Below, one piece after another: positions 15,871 to 24,361 of a stretch of 64,000 nt of DNA. Every line of letters starts with the position of its first letter. The first letter of the stretch is position 1. The position numbers and the translations under genes are program-made. This stretch comes from Bacteroidales bacterium (lineage in GTDB: Bacteria; Bacteroidota; Bacteroidia; Bacteroidales; F082). The stretch is taken from contig JAFPUN010000022.1 in NCBI GenBank assembly GCA_017395365.1, positions 1 to 64,000 on the forward strand, given 5' to 3'. Below the pieces are notes generated by a model, which was not told where the DNA came from, ran no database searches, and worked only from the letters and a program-made list of their open reading frames with translations.

Positions 15871-17064
15871 TTGAACGAGATCACCAAACAATTCATCAGG
15901 GAAAACCTGAGTGCCGACGTGCCGACGCTCGCCTTGAAAAAGGCGCCCGTCGGCACTGACGTTTCATTGGCGCTGCGACAGATTGCCGCACGGCAGCTGC
16001 TGCAAAAGAAAGTGCCGCAATGGGCCGAGAACGAAGACCTGCTCTTCCCCGTCCATCTCTCCATTGAGCAATGCTCGTCGGAGGCGACCGCCAGATATAA
16101 GGCCAACTTATTGAAAGGCGACACTTTCGCCGATTTGACAGGCGGTCTGGGCATCGACTCCTATTATCTTGCACAGAACTTCCGACAGGCCGACTATGTG
16201 GAGCGACAAGCCGAACTCTGCGACCTGGCAAGGCATAATTTTGCAGTCCTTGAGGCCGATATCAAGGTGTGGAACGAGACCGCTGAAGAGTATCTGAAGG
16301 AATGTGGACAAAAGGATTGCATCTTTGTCGACCCTGCTCGCAGGGATGAACATGGGCGCAAGACGGTCTCTATAGGAGACTGCACACCCGATGTGGCAGC
16401 CTTGCAGCATATGCTGCTCGAAAAGGCATCAAAGGTTATGGTGAAGCTCTCGCCGATGCTCGACATCAACCGGGCTTTGGAGGAACTGCGCCATGTGAAG
16501 GAAGTGCATGTGGTGGCCGTCGCCAACGAGTGCAAGGAGTTGGATTTCATCATGGAGCGTGGCTATCAAGGGGAGCCACGGTTGGTTTGTGTCAACCTGC
16601 TGACCGACCAGCCCGAGATGCGTTTTGCTCTCGAAGAAGAGCGGAATTGCCAGTGCAAGATGGCTGATGGTGTGTTGCAATACCTATACGAGCCTCATCC
16701 CGCCTTGATGAAGGCTGGATGTTTCAAACTGTTGACCGAACGTTTCGCGGTTTTGAAATTGCACAAAAACAGCAACTTGTACACTTCTGATCAGTTGGTG
16801 CCCGATTTTCCTGGCCGTATCTTTGAAGTGGAAGGATGGGCCGCTTATCATAAAAAGATAAAGCAGGAATTGCTAGTGGATGTCGACAAGGCCAGTATTG
16901 CGGTGCGTAATTTCCCTCTCACTGTGGCCGAGTTGCGTAAGGCCCTGAAAATTGGCGACGGCGATGAGGTTTATCTCTTTGCCACTACCTTGAGAGGGGA
17001 GAAGAATGTCGTCATCCGCACAAAAAAAACCGCCTCTGACGAAGCGGTTTCTTTTGGTTCTTAA
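15871..17064 (+). CDS. THUMP-like class I SAM-dependent methyltransferase
   Basis: 397 residues if translation starts at TTG 15871, two bases after the preceding stop codon; an ATG at 15820 overlapping that gene is the alternative. A methyltransferase core is visible: FADLTGGLGIDSYYLA as the SAM-binding motif near residue 90, VERQAELCDLARHNF next, and IFVDPARRD as motif IV. A C-terminal ferredoxin-like part follows. It matches the Bacteroidota family represented by Porphyromonas PG_1098. The substrate is not established; RNA is likely from the THUMP-like domain. The tandem position with a pseudouridine synthase suggests an RNA-modification operon. Confidence 0.82.
   Translation: MNEITKQFIRENLSADVPTLALKKAPVGTDVSLALRQIAARQLLQKKVPQWAENEDLLFPVHLSIEQCSSEATARYKANLLKGDTFADLTGGLGIDSYYLAQNFRQADYVERQAELCDLARHNFAVLEADIKVWNETAEEYLKECGQKDCIFVDPARRDEHGRKTVSIGDCTPDVAALQHMLLEKASKVMVKLSPMLDINRALEELRHVKEVHVVAVANECKELDFIMERGYQGEPRLVCVNLLTDQPEMRFALEEERNCQCKMADGVLQYLYEPHPALMKAGCFKLLTERFAVLKLHKNSNLYTSDQLVPDFPGRIFEVEGWAAYHKKIKQELLVDVDKASIAVRNFPLTVAELRKALKIGDGDEVYLFATTLRGEKNVVIRTKKTASDEAVSFGS
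17026..17056 (+). terminator. Terminator embedded in the 3' coding end
   Basis: AACCGC (17028-17033) pairs with GCGGTT (17044-17049), flanked by A8 and TTCTTTT. The hairpin lies inside the last codons of the methyltransferase gene, just before a convergent gene whose stop is 11 bases away. Confidence 0.65.
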
Positions 17065-17075
17065 CAAATCCATAC

Positions 17076-17387
17076 TCATCTCTTGTCGGGGATGCCAAAC
17101 TTAATCCACCAAGTTTGGTCATATCTGCTTTTGACTGCCTTCTTCACGGTGAGCGTCCTGCTTTTCAGCGTGTTCAAGGCTTTGTGAGCCTCTTCGCTTT
17201 TCTTTTGCATCTCATCGCGAAGCTTGTCGATTTCAGCAGAAAGGGTCTCCAAACGCTTGCAGTCTTCCTCCAGTTTCTGCAACACGCTTTCTTCCACGCC
17301 AGCGTCGCGGCCAAGGCGTTGGTTCCTCTTGACCCCAGAAATGATGAGTTTTGACTTCTCAAGTTGGTCTTTAAAAATTTGGTACAT
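17076..17387 (-). CDS. Small coiled-coil protein, unknown function
   Basis: 103 residues, no signal peptide. Residues ~30-85 carry continuous heptads rich in Glu, Lys and Leu (VLQKLEEDCKRLETLSAEID), predicting a long helix that probably self-associates. The ends contain basic residues and a Trp pair (QTWWIKFGIPDKR). No family recognised. It has its own -7 element on the minus strand (17439-17446) and is convergent with the methyltransferase. Confidence 0.7.
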   Translation of the reverse strand: MYQIFKDQLEKSKLIISGVKRNQRLGRDAGVEESVLQKLEEDCKRLETLSAEIDKLRDEMQKKSEEAHKALNTLKSRTLTVKKAVKSRYDQTWWIKFGIPDKR

Positions 17388-17438
17388 AATCCTTTGTAAT
17401 TTTTTCTAATGTCGTTTGTCCGTTTTCAAAATCGAACG

Positions 17439-17446
17439 CAAAGATA
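17439..17446 (-). promoter_or_regulatory. Bacteroidota -7 element (minus strand, TATCTTTG)
   Basis: CAAAGATA on the plus strand, 52 bases upstream of the coiled-coil gene. Confidence 0.55.
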
Positions 17447-17561
17447 AGAAATAATTTGATGGTTTTCTTTAAAATATTGAAAATAAGATTATTACATTTT
17501 TAATGCCTTGATTTTCAAAGGGGTCTGCCGTTTATTGAGATTTCCCAAAAAAAGCAAAGAC

Positions 17562-18293
17562 TTATTTGCGTTCAAATATAGATTCTTTTAGGTCTCCGTG
17601 AGGTTCTTCCACCTTGAGTTGGTTGATGCTGTGGTTGTCGACATCGTCCATCACAATGGCGGTACGATAGTCTTTTTTCAAGGCCCTTAATGTGATGTTG
17701 TTCATCGTGAGTCCGTCGACATGGCGGATGAAGAAGCCCCATGCTGGCAATTCCATGTGTTGCGAGAATTCCGGGTAGGCCTTGGGCATCTCGGGCACTT
17801 TGTCCAATTCGTCAAGGCCGACATGGGCATAGTGAGGATCGCCGCCGCCAGGGAAGACAATCTCTATGTTTTCCAATGTAACATTCTTTATCTTGCTGTC
17901 TTTCAGTCCGATGATGCCACAAGGCGAGATGTTGCGTGGCAGGTCTTCTATAGGACCTTCATACTCGTATCCTGCATCGGGCTTGGTGGCAGCCACCTCG
18001 CAGTAGAGGTTGCGGATGGTGATGCCGTCCATGAAACTCTGCTTGTCGCGACGTGCTCCCACGTTGAGGTAGATGGCGTTGCCCACATTGGTGGCATAGA
18101 GCGAGTCGACGAGGATGTTCTCGCAGATGCCGCCATCGACACTTTGGATGGTGATGGCACTACGGTAGGTGTCGTAAACGGTGTTGTCGATAATCCTAAC
18201 ATTCTTGAATCCCCCTGCGCCCATGGTGCCGAACTTGATGCCACTCGCACTGCTGCGTGCAGTGCAGTGGCGTACCTCTATGTTTTGACACAA
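17562..18293 (-). pseudogene. C-terminal remnant of a GH28 (polygalacturonase-like) protein
   Basis: 243 residues of right-handed beta-helix repeats typical of glycoside hydrolase family 28: SSASGIKFGTMGAGGFKNV, RIIDNTVYDTYRSAITIQS, MDGITIRNLY, KIKNVTLENIEI. Full GH28 proteins have about 450 or more residues with a signal peptide and N-terminal helix turns; both are missing. The frame opens at a TTG preceded by AAA codons and a TAA, beside a run of ten T (18295-18304). It is therefore most likely a truncated relic whose 5' half was lost, although a short TTG-initiated product cannot be excluded. The active-site Asp cluster of GH28 would lie at or before the break. Confidence 0.7.
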
Positions 18294-18320
18294 CTTTTTT
18301 TTTTAGCAACTTTCAACCCC

Positions 18321-18348
18321 TCTAAACTCTAAACTCTAAACTCTAAAC
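18321..18348 (+). repeat. Heptamer tandem array (CTAAACT)n
   Basis: Four copies of the same 7-base word seen at 9834-9865, here directly upstream of the gldF -7 element and beside the truncated GH28 frame. Confidence 0.75.
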
Positions 18349-18359
18349 CAAAAAAACAC

Positions 18360-18367
18360 TATCTTTG
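18360..18367 (+). promoter_or_regulatory. Bacteroidota -7 element (TATCTTTG) before gldF
   Basis: Exact TAnnTTTG match 44 bases before gldF. Confidence 0.6.
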
Positions 18368-18411
18368 CACCCCAATTCGAAAGAATCAACGAAGTTAAAT
18401 CAAATACGCGT

Positions 18412-19143
18412 ATGTACGCCCTCTTCAAGAAAGAAATCAGCAACTTCCTCAGCTCGTTGATCGGCATTATGGTCATCGTGGTGTTTCTGCTCATCACGGG
18501 GCTGTTCCTTTGGGTGTTCCAAAGCGACTTCAACCTGCTGAACTTCGGCTATGCCAACCTCGATAGCCTCTTCATCCTCGCCCCTTGGGTGTTCCTCTTC
18601 CTCGTGCCCGCCGTCACCATGCGCAGCTTCGCCGAGGAGAACCGCACGGGCACCATCGAGATGCTCGCCACCAAGCCCTTGTCGGACTGGCAGATCATCT
18701 GGGCCAAGTTCCTCGCCGGTGTGGCCCTCGTGTTGCTGGCCCTTATCCCCACTTTCATCTATTATTTCTCGGTCTACCGTCTCGGCATGCCTATGGGCAA
18801 CCTCGACAGCGGTGGCATCTGGGGCTCCTATATCGGCCTGTTTCTGTTAAGCTCTAGCTTTGTCAGCATCGGTATCTTCTGTAGTTCGCTGACCAACAAC
18901 CAGATCCTGGCCTTTATCCTCTCTGTGTTCCTCTGTGGATTCCTCTTCATCGGCTTCGAGTTCATCTACTCGCTGTCGCTGTTTGGCTCTTTCGATTTGT
19001 TCATCCAACAACTGGGCATGAGCACCCACTATAGTTCGTTGAGCCGCGGCGTGGTCGACACACGCGATGTTTTGTATTTCTTGAGTGTCATCGCACTGTT
19101 TCTCGGTGCGACAAAACTGGTATTATCAAGTCGTAAATGGTAA
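18412..19143 (+). CDS. gldF: GldF, gliding-associated ABC transporter permease
   Basis: 243 residues, mostly transmembrane, six hydrophobic segments. The ABC-2 permease family is recognisable by NRTGTIEMLATKPLSDWQI after the second helix. GldF, with GldG and an ATPase (GldA, not in the window), forms an ABC transporter required for gliding in Flavobacterium; many non-gliding Bacteroidales also keep gldFG, so gliding should not be assumed. The stop overlaps an ATG at 19137. Confidence 0.92.
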   Translation: MYALFKKEISNFLSSLIGIMVIVVFLLITGLFLWVFQSDFNLLNFGYANLDSLFILAPWVFLFLVPAVTMRSFAEENRTGTIEMLATKPLSDWQIIWAKFLAGVALVLLALIPTFIYYFSVYRLGMPMGNLDSGGIWGSYIGLFLLSSSFVSIGIFCSSLTNNQILAFILSVFLCGFLFIGFEFIYSLSLFGSFDLFIQQLGMSTHYSSLSRGVVDTRDVLYFLSVIALFLGATKLVLSSRKW

Positions 19144-19157
19144 AGGAGGATAGAGTG

Positions 19158-20915
19158 ATGGAAAACAAACGCAAGAGTTTGAAAAAAAGACAGATATTTG
19201 CCTTTATCATCCTGGTGGCCGTAGTCGCCGTCATCAATGTGGCAGGTTCCTTCCTGTTCACCCGCTTCGACTTGACAAGCGAGAAACGTTATACCCTTTC
19301 GTCCACGACGAAGGAGATTCTCAACGACCTTGACGACTATGTCTATTTCAAGGTCTATCTCGACGGTGACTTTCCGGCAGGCTTCAAGAAGCTGCGCCGT
19401 GAGACCAAGGAGATGCTCGATGAGTTCCGTGCCTACTCCAAGTATATTGACTATGAGTTCATCAACCCTGCCGAGAGTGGCGAGGAGGCTGAAATCATGG
19501 AGACCTACAAGCAGCTATATCAGGCAGGGCTGAAGCCGACCGACCTCAATGTGCAGAACAGCGACGGCTCGTCGAAGCAGATGGTCATCTGGCCAGGCGC
19601 CTTGGTGAGCTACCGCAACAATACCGAGATCGCCATCGAATTGCTGGAGAACCAGGTGGGCCAGTCGGACGACGAGGCCCTCAACGCCTCGATGCAGAAC
19701 CTCGAGTTCCGCCTCATTGACGCGGTGAAGAAAGTGACCCGGCTGATGAAACCCAACATCGCCTTTGTGGAAGGCCATGGCGAACTCGGCGAGCAGGATG
19801 TGTACGACATCACGAAGTCGCTGTCGCAGAACTATAATGTGGTACGCCTCGAGATCGACGGCAAGATTGACGCCCTCATCCACCGCACGCAGGACACCAC
19901 CCGCGATGTGAGCGCCTTCCCGTCGTATGACGCCATCATCATCGCCAAGCCCACGCAGGCCTTCGATGAACGCGACAAGTTCCTCATCGACCAATATATC
20001 ATGCATGGCGGTAAGGTGCTGTGGCTCGTCGAGCCCGTCTTCGCCACCATGGACAGCCTGCAGAGTCAGGAGTCGACCGTGGGCATCGAGCAGGACCTCA
20101 ACTTGGACGACATGCTTTTCAAATATGGCGTGCGCCTCAACCGTGACCTACTCCTCGACTTGACATGTGCCGCCCTTCCCATCCGCACGGGACAGGTGGG
20201 TGGACAAGCCCGTCTGGAGTATTTCCGTTGGTATTACTTCCCCTTGCTGCAAGCCGCTTCCGACCATCCTATGGTGCGCAACATGAACGCCATCAAAGCC
20301 GACTTCGTCAGCTCGATGGACGCCACCACCTCGGCCGATGATATCGAACAGATCCCGCTGCTCAAGACCAGTGACTACACCAAGGTGTCGGGTGCGCCCG
20401 TTTTTATCACCTTGGCCATGCTACGACAGACGCCCGACCAGCGGATGTTCAGCGCGAAAGGCAAGACCGTGGCCTATCTCTTGAAAGGCACCTTCACCTC
20501 GCTCTATGCCAACCGCATCCCGCAAGAGATTATGGATGACCAGGCCACCGATTTCATGGAGACGAGCAAGCCGACCGCCATGATCGTGGTGACCGACGGC
20601 GACATCATACGCAACCAAATCGACATCAGGACGCGCCAACCCCTGCCGTTGGGCTTCGATCAGTTTACGCAAATCACCTACGCCAACAAGGAATTCATCG
20701 AGAACTGCATCAGCTACCTCGTCGACGGAGAGGGTTTGGTCGACATCCGCTCGCGAGAGCTCAAGGTGCGCCTTCTTGACCCGACCAAGGTGAGTAAGCA
20801 AAGAGTAACTTGGCAGGTGGTCAATACATTGGTGCCTATCGCGCTTATCGTCATTTTGGGCTTCGTCATGTCGCTCATCAGAAAAGTAAAATACAGTAGA
20901 AAAACGAAAGCATAA
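19158..20915 (+). CDS. gldG: GldG, gliding-associated ABC transporter auxiliary protein
   Basis: 585 residues from ATG 19158. AAAGGAGG at 19143-19150 is a strong Shine-Dalgarno sequence seven bases before this ATG, which decides for it over the ATG at 19137 that overlaps gldF. An N-terminal membrane helix, a large extracytoplasmic domain of the ABC auxiliary type (EKRYTLSSTTKEIL; IAFVEGHGELGEQDVYDI; DAIIIAKPTQAFDERDKF) and a C-terminal membrane helix ending in basic residues fit GldG. It follows gldF and precedes a DUF4340 gene. Confidence 0.93.
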   Translation: MENKRKSLKKRQIFAFIILVAVVAVINVAGSFLFTRFDLTSEKRYTLSSTTKEILNDLDDYVYFKVYLDGDFPAGFKKLRRETKEMLDEFRAYSKYIDYEFINPAESGEEAEIMETYKQLYQAGLKPTDLNVQNSDGSSKQMVIWPGALVSYRNNTEIAIELLENQVGQSDDEALNASMQNLEFRLIDAVKKVTRLMKPNIAFVEGHGELGEQDVYDITKSLSQNYNVVRLEIDGKIDALIHRTQDTTRDVSAFPSYDAIIIAKPTQAFDERDKFLIDQYIMHGGKVLWLVEPVFATMDSLQSQESTVGIEQDLNLDDMLFKYGVRLNRDLLLDLTCAALPIRTGQVGGQARLEYFRWYYFPLLQAASDHPMVRNMNAIKADFVSSMDATTSADDIEQIPLLKTSDYTKVSGAPVFITLAMLRQTPDQRMFSAKGKTVAYLLKGTFTSLYANRIPQEIMDDQATDFMETSKPTAMIVVTDGDIIRNQIDIRTRQPLPLGFDQFTQITYANKEFIENCISYLVDGEGLVDIRSRELKVRLLDPTKVSKQRVTWQVVNTLVPIALIVILGFVMSLIRKVKYSRKTKA

Positions 20916-20921
20916 AACGCA

Positions 20922-22034
20922 ATGAAAAAGAATAACAGAGCCGTAATCGTAATCATCATCATATTGGCAGCCATCGCTGGCATTGCCTTGGCCAACTATT
21001 TCTACCATTCGTCGGGTCCCATCGGCAAGAGCAGGAGCAAAGGTGCCGACTTCACCGTGTGGGACACGGCCTCCGTCACCAAGGTCTATCTGGCCGACCG
21101 CCGCGATCGTGAGTCATTGCTTGAAAGACAAGGCGATGGCTGGACCCTCAATGGTACCTATAAGGCCCATTCCAAGCAGGTGCAGTACCTGCTGACCACC
21201 TTGTATAAGGTGCGCGTCAAGATGCCTGTCTCGAGAGCCAGTCACGACAACATTGTCAAGCAGTTGGCCTCGCAGAGCACCAAGGTGGAGATCTACCAAT
21301 GGGTGCCACGAATCAATTTGTTCGACAAGGTCAAACTTTTCTACCATGAGAAGCGCACCAAGGTCTTTTATGTGGGCGACGCCACCATGGACAGCAGCGG
21401 CACCTTCATGCTGATGGAAGGCGCCGACAACGCCTATATTGTATATATCCCCAGCTTCCGTGGCTTCATCACCACACGCTTCACTGCCAACCCCGACGAC
21501 TGGCGCGACCATACCATCTTCCATGAGAATTTGGCCGACATACAGTCGGTTACCGTCGAGTTCAACGAAGACCCCGAGGGAGGGTTTGCCATTGAGAATA
21601 TGGGCAAGCACCAATACAAGCTTACGCGTCTCTCCGACCACCAAGAGCTGCCTTACGACACGCTGAAAGTCATCAACCTCCTGTCGTCGTTTGGTGACCT
21701 CCGCTTCGAGGCCTTGTTCAACAACACGCTCCCCCAGGAGCGTATCGACTCCATCACGGGTTCGCCTTATGTGCACTATGTCGTCGTGACCGACAAGGAC
21801 GGCAACAAGCAGGACATGAGGACCTTCCGGAAATTGGTGTTAAATGGTGTAACCGACATGGGTGGGGAACTCGGCGATGTGGACCGCGACCGTATGTATG
21901 CCCTCGTCAACGACGGCAAGGACTTCGTGCTCATCCAGAACTATGTCTTCGACAAGGTGCTGCATGATGTGCGTTACTACGAGGCAGGTCATCCCATCCA
22001 GTTTGAAATGGGAACCGTGGAGGTTTACGAGTAA
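20922..22034 (+). CDS. DUF4340 domain-containing protein
   Basis: 370 residues with an N-terminal membrane anchor (VIVIIIILAAIAGIALANYF) and a periplasmic part. The family is recognised by the early WTLNGTYKAHSKQVQYLL and later FYVGDATMDSSGTFMLMEG segments. DUF4340 proteins regularly follow gldG-like genes, so it is probably an accessory of the same transporter; its role is unknown. It starts six bases after gldG and ends two bases before the convergent holB stop. Confidence 0.82.
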   Translation: MKKNNRAVIVIIIILAAIAGIALANYFYHSSGPIGKSRSKGADFTVWDTASVTKVYLADRRDRESLLERQGDGWTLNGTYKAHSKQVQYLLTTLYKVRVKMPVSRASHDNIVKQLASQSTKVEIYQWVPRINLFDKVKLFYHEKRTKVFYVGDATMDSSGTFMLMEGADNAYIVYIPSFRGFITTRFTANPDDWRDHTIFHENLADIQSVTVEFNEDPEGGFAIENMGKHQYKLTRLSDHQELPYDTLKVINLLSSFGDLRFEALFNNTLPQERIDSITGSPYVHYVVVTDKDGNKQDMRTFRKLVLNGVTDMGGELGDVDRDRMYALVNDGKDFVLIQNYVFDKVLHDVRYYEAGHPIQFEMGTVEVYE

Positions 22035-22036
22035 GT

Positions 22037-23170
22037 TTATTTTTTCTTCAACAGCCCTATCATCTTGAAGCTCACATCTGTGAAGATGAGCGGTGCATAG
22101 CCGTTACGCTCGATTTGGCGGATGGCTTCCTCGAAAAGATTGGCGATTTGTGCCAGATTGGCAGGATTGACAAAAGGCGCAAACTTCGAGTTGAACACCT
22201 TTTCGTCCTCGGGCAGCATGACGATGTCCGCCAGGTTGTTGTTGAACAGCAGCGAATTGCGGATGATACGCAAGCCGTAGTTCAGCAAATCTTTTTGTTT
22301 CTCACGCCCTATGCCCTTGATGTTGCCCGAGAAGTCGATCAACTCGGAATAGGCTGCGCGGAAACAAAGACGCATCCATTGTTGGAAGGTGGTGAAAAAG
22401 TAGGTGCGGTCTTCCGATTTCCAGATGGAATGGCGGGCGGTGTTCCAGTCGCCTTCCGAAATCATCGCTGCGTTGTGGGCTTGTTGTTCAGCGCATCCGA
22501 GGCGTTCCACCAAAGCCTTTTCAATCTCGTTGATACCGATAGACGGGATCTTCACCAGCACAGTCCTCGACTTGATGGTGGCCAGCAGTTCTTCTTGGTC
22601 CTCTGCGATGAGGAGAAAGACGGTCTTCTCAGGCGGCTCCTCAAGGAGTTTCAGCAGTTTGTTGGCCGTGTCGACGCGCATCTTCTCCGCCATCCAGATG
22701 ATAGCGATCTTGTATTCGCCCTCATAGGATTTCATGCTCAACTTGCGCAGCAACGAAGCGGCATCGCGCACCGACATATAGCCCTGCTTGTTTTCCACAT
22801 CGAGGAAGGTGTACCAGCTTGAGGTGTCGACATACCCTTGGTTTTGAATGACATACTCGCGCCATTCCTCCATGAAGAGGTCGGATTCGGGATTGCTCTT
22901 GATCTTTTTTGTGGTTGCCGTAGGCACAACGAAATGCAAGTCGGGATGTACCAGTTTCTGCATTTTCTGGCAGGTGGGGCATACGCCGCAACTGTCGGTC
23001 TCGGTACGGTTCGGGCAGAGGATATATTGCGCGTAGGCCAAGGCCAAAGGTAACTTACCGCTTCCGGCAGGACCCAAAAAGAGTTGGGCATGAGAGACAT
23101 GGTTTTCCCTCACACTCTGTATAAGCCTTTGTTTGATGGCGGATTGGCCGATGACGTCTTTGAATTGCAT
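22037..23170 (-). CDS. holB: DNA polymerase III subunit delta'
   Basis: 377 residues. A clamp-loader AAA+ fold is visible: N-terminal FKDVIGQSAIKQRLI, a P-loop variant GPAGSGKLPLALAYA, four zinc-binding cysteines in CPNRTETDSCGVCPTC, and later KLLKLLEEPPEKTVFLLI with a sensor-like TIKSRT. Delta' is the rigid stator subunit of the clamp loader in the replisome. The P-loop keeps Lys but lacks the usual following Thr/Ser, as expected for a non-hydrolysing delta'. Confidence 0.93.
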   Translation of the reverse strand: MQFKDVIGQSAIKQRLIQSVRENHVSHAQLFLGPAGSGKLPLALAYAQYILCPNRTETDSCGVCPTCQKMQKLVHPDLHFVVPTATTKKIKSNPESDLFMEEWREYVIQNQGYVDTSSWYTFLDVENKQGYMSVRDAASLLRKLSMKSYEGEYKIAIIWMAEKMRVDTANKLLKLLEEPPEKTVFLLIAEDQEELLATIKSRTVLVKIPSIGINEIEKALVERLGCAEQQAHNAAMISEGDWNTARHSIWKSEDRTYFFTTFQQWMRLCFRAAYSELIDFSGNIKGIGREKQKDLLNYGLRIIRNSLLFNNNLADIVMLPEDEKVFNSKFAPFVNPANLAQIANLFEEAIRQIERNGYAPLIFTDVSFKMIGLLKKK

Positions 23171-23243
23171 GAAGGTTTATTTAGGAGAGCAAAAATACAA
23201 TTTTTCAAGCATTGTACCCGAAAAACGAATAAATATGTTTATT

Positions 23244-23315
23244 CCACAACTTCACCTGCAAAACCATTGCCATGATTCAGCAGGCGTTGGGGAAGAAGAT
23301 TGTAGATATACCAAA
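23244..23315 (+). pseudogene. 3'-end fragment of an XRE antitoxin-like gene
   Basis: Encodes HNFTCKTIAMIQQALGKKIV in one frame, matching the C-terminal HNFTCKTIALIQLALGEKIV of the intact gene at 23522-23809. Positions 23244-23271 and 23734-23761 are identical over 28 bases, followed by weaker identity. The helix-turn-helix part is absent and an in-frame stop lies shortly upstream. Confidence 0.75.
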
Positions 23316-23373
23316 AATAGGAAAAATTTATGAGAAATTTCACATATATGTTAAATATTTCAGAAAAATGTAT

Positions 23374-23381
23374 TACCTTTG
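23374..23381 (+). promoter_or_regulatory. Bacteroidota -7 element (TACCTTTG)
   Basis: Exact match 24 bases before a 24-codon open frame (23405-23479) and about 140 bases before the XRE gene. Confidence 0.55.
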
Positions 23382-23404
23382 CGCAGTGAAAAAAACGAAA
23401 AACA

Positions 23405-23479
23405 ATGAAAACAGCGACTTTAAAAACTCTCGAACAGACCGACAACGTGAGTCCCCCAAGACGGCACTATTACAATTGA
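23405..23479 (+). CDS. Possible 24-codon leader peptide or gene remnant
   Basis: An ATG frame of 24 codons (starting MKTATLKTLEQTD, ending RRHYYN) directly after a -7 element and before the XRE gene. It could be a leader, or what remains of a toxin gene that normally precedes this type of antitoxin. No homology recognised; expression is uncertain. Confidence 0.25.
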   Translation: MKTATLKTLEQTDNVSPPRRHYYN

Positions 23480-23521
23480 AAAGAATGTGATTACTGGCAT
23501 TGAAGGTAAAGTATTTCAATT

Positions 23522-23809
23522 ATGAAAAACGAAACAAACATAAAGTATTATTCCCCTATTTTGGAGGAAGCAACAGCCGCCATTACTCCGCAAGAACGAG
23601 CTGCTTTTGACTTGAATTTTGACATTTCTGAGCGTATCTACCAAATTATACAGGAAAAAGGCATGACCAAGCGCGATTTGGCTCGTTTGACGGGCAAAAA
23701 AGAATCGGAAGTTTCGCGTTGGTTTATGCTGGGCCACAACTTCACCTGCAAAACCATTGCCCTGATTCAATTGGCCTTGGGGGAGAAGATTGTGGAGGTG
23801 ACTAAATAA
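23522..23809 (+). CDS. XRE-family helix-turn-helix protein, antitoxin-like
   Basis: 95 residues. After a short variable N-terminus (EEATAAITPQERAAFDLNFD) comes a Cro/C1-type domain: ISERIYQIIQEKGMTKRDLA, RLTGKKESEVSRWFMLGHN, ending FTCKTIALIQLALGEKIVEV. This type is common in Bacteroidota and often belongs to HigBA-like pairs, but no toxin gene is adjacent. The gene is AT-richer than its neighbours. Its 3' end is duplicated 490 bases upstream. Confidence 0.82.
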   Translation: MKNETNIKYYSPILEEATAAITPQERAAFDLNFDISERIYQIIQEKGMTKRDLARLTGKKESEVSRWFMLGHNFTCKTIALIQLALGEKIVEVTK

Positions 23810-23827
23810 ATAATTAACTTTCTGATT

Positions 23828-24265
23828 ATGAATAGATTATTTTTTGATATGGATAACGTCTTAGTTGATTTCGGTTCGGGAATCAACAGATTAGACGAAA
23901 AAACAAAAACGGAATTTGAAGGGCGTTTGGATGAAGTCCCTGGCATTTTTGCCTTGATGGATCCTATGCCTGGGGCTATTGAAGCCGTGCATCAATTGGC
24001 AACAAAATTTGATGTCTTTATCCTATCGACTGCTCCTTGGAAAAACCCTTCGGCATGGGCAGACAAGGTTTCGTGGGTAACCAAATACTTTGACGATGTG
24101 TTTCACAAACGAATGGTCATCACTCACAGGAAAGATTTGTGTCAAGGAGATTACCTTATCGATGATAGAGGCAAAAATGGAACAAGTGAATTTGCAGGTG
24201 AATGGATTCAATTTGGCAGCGAACAGTTCCCCGATTGGAAGTCTGTCGTGGATTATTTGATGTGA
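23828..24265 (+). CDS. 5'(3')-deoxyribonucleotidase-like HAD phosphatase
   Basis: 145 residues. HAD motif I is DMDNVLVDF (nucleophile and acid Asp near the N-terminus), motif II is seen in FILSTAPWKNP, and the final acidic motif in YLIDDRGKNG. This matches the short NT5C-type family that dephosphorylates deoxynucleoside monophosphates. It starts 18 bases after the XRE gene and may be cotranscribed. Low GC suggests an accessory gene. Confidence 0.82.
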   Translation: MNRLFFDMDNVLVDFGSGINRLDEKTKTEFEGRLDEVPGIFALMDPMPGAIEAVHQLATKFDVFILSTAPWKNPSAWADKVSWVTKYFDDVFHKRMVITHRKDLCQGDYLIDDRGKNGTSEFAGEWIQFGSEQFPDWKSVVDYLM

Positions 24266-24334
24266 TTTTTGCTCCATTTGCTTTTCTTTGCTATTCCCTC
24301 GCAACATTTTAAGTGATTTTGTCCCAAAAAACCG

Positions 24335-24342
24335 TACCTTTG
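24335..24342 (+). promoter_or_regulatory. Bacteroidota -7 element (TACCTTTG) before lysS
   Basis: Exact match 19 bases before the lysS start codon, so the leader is very short. Confidence 0.6.
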
Positions 24343-24361
24343 CACCCAAATTTAGCACACT

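Noticed and set aside
19137-19157. Alternative gldG start overlapping the gldF stop
   Set aside because: A strong AAAGGAGG lies right after this ATG and seven bases before the ATG at 19158, which is therefore preferred.
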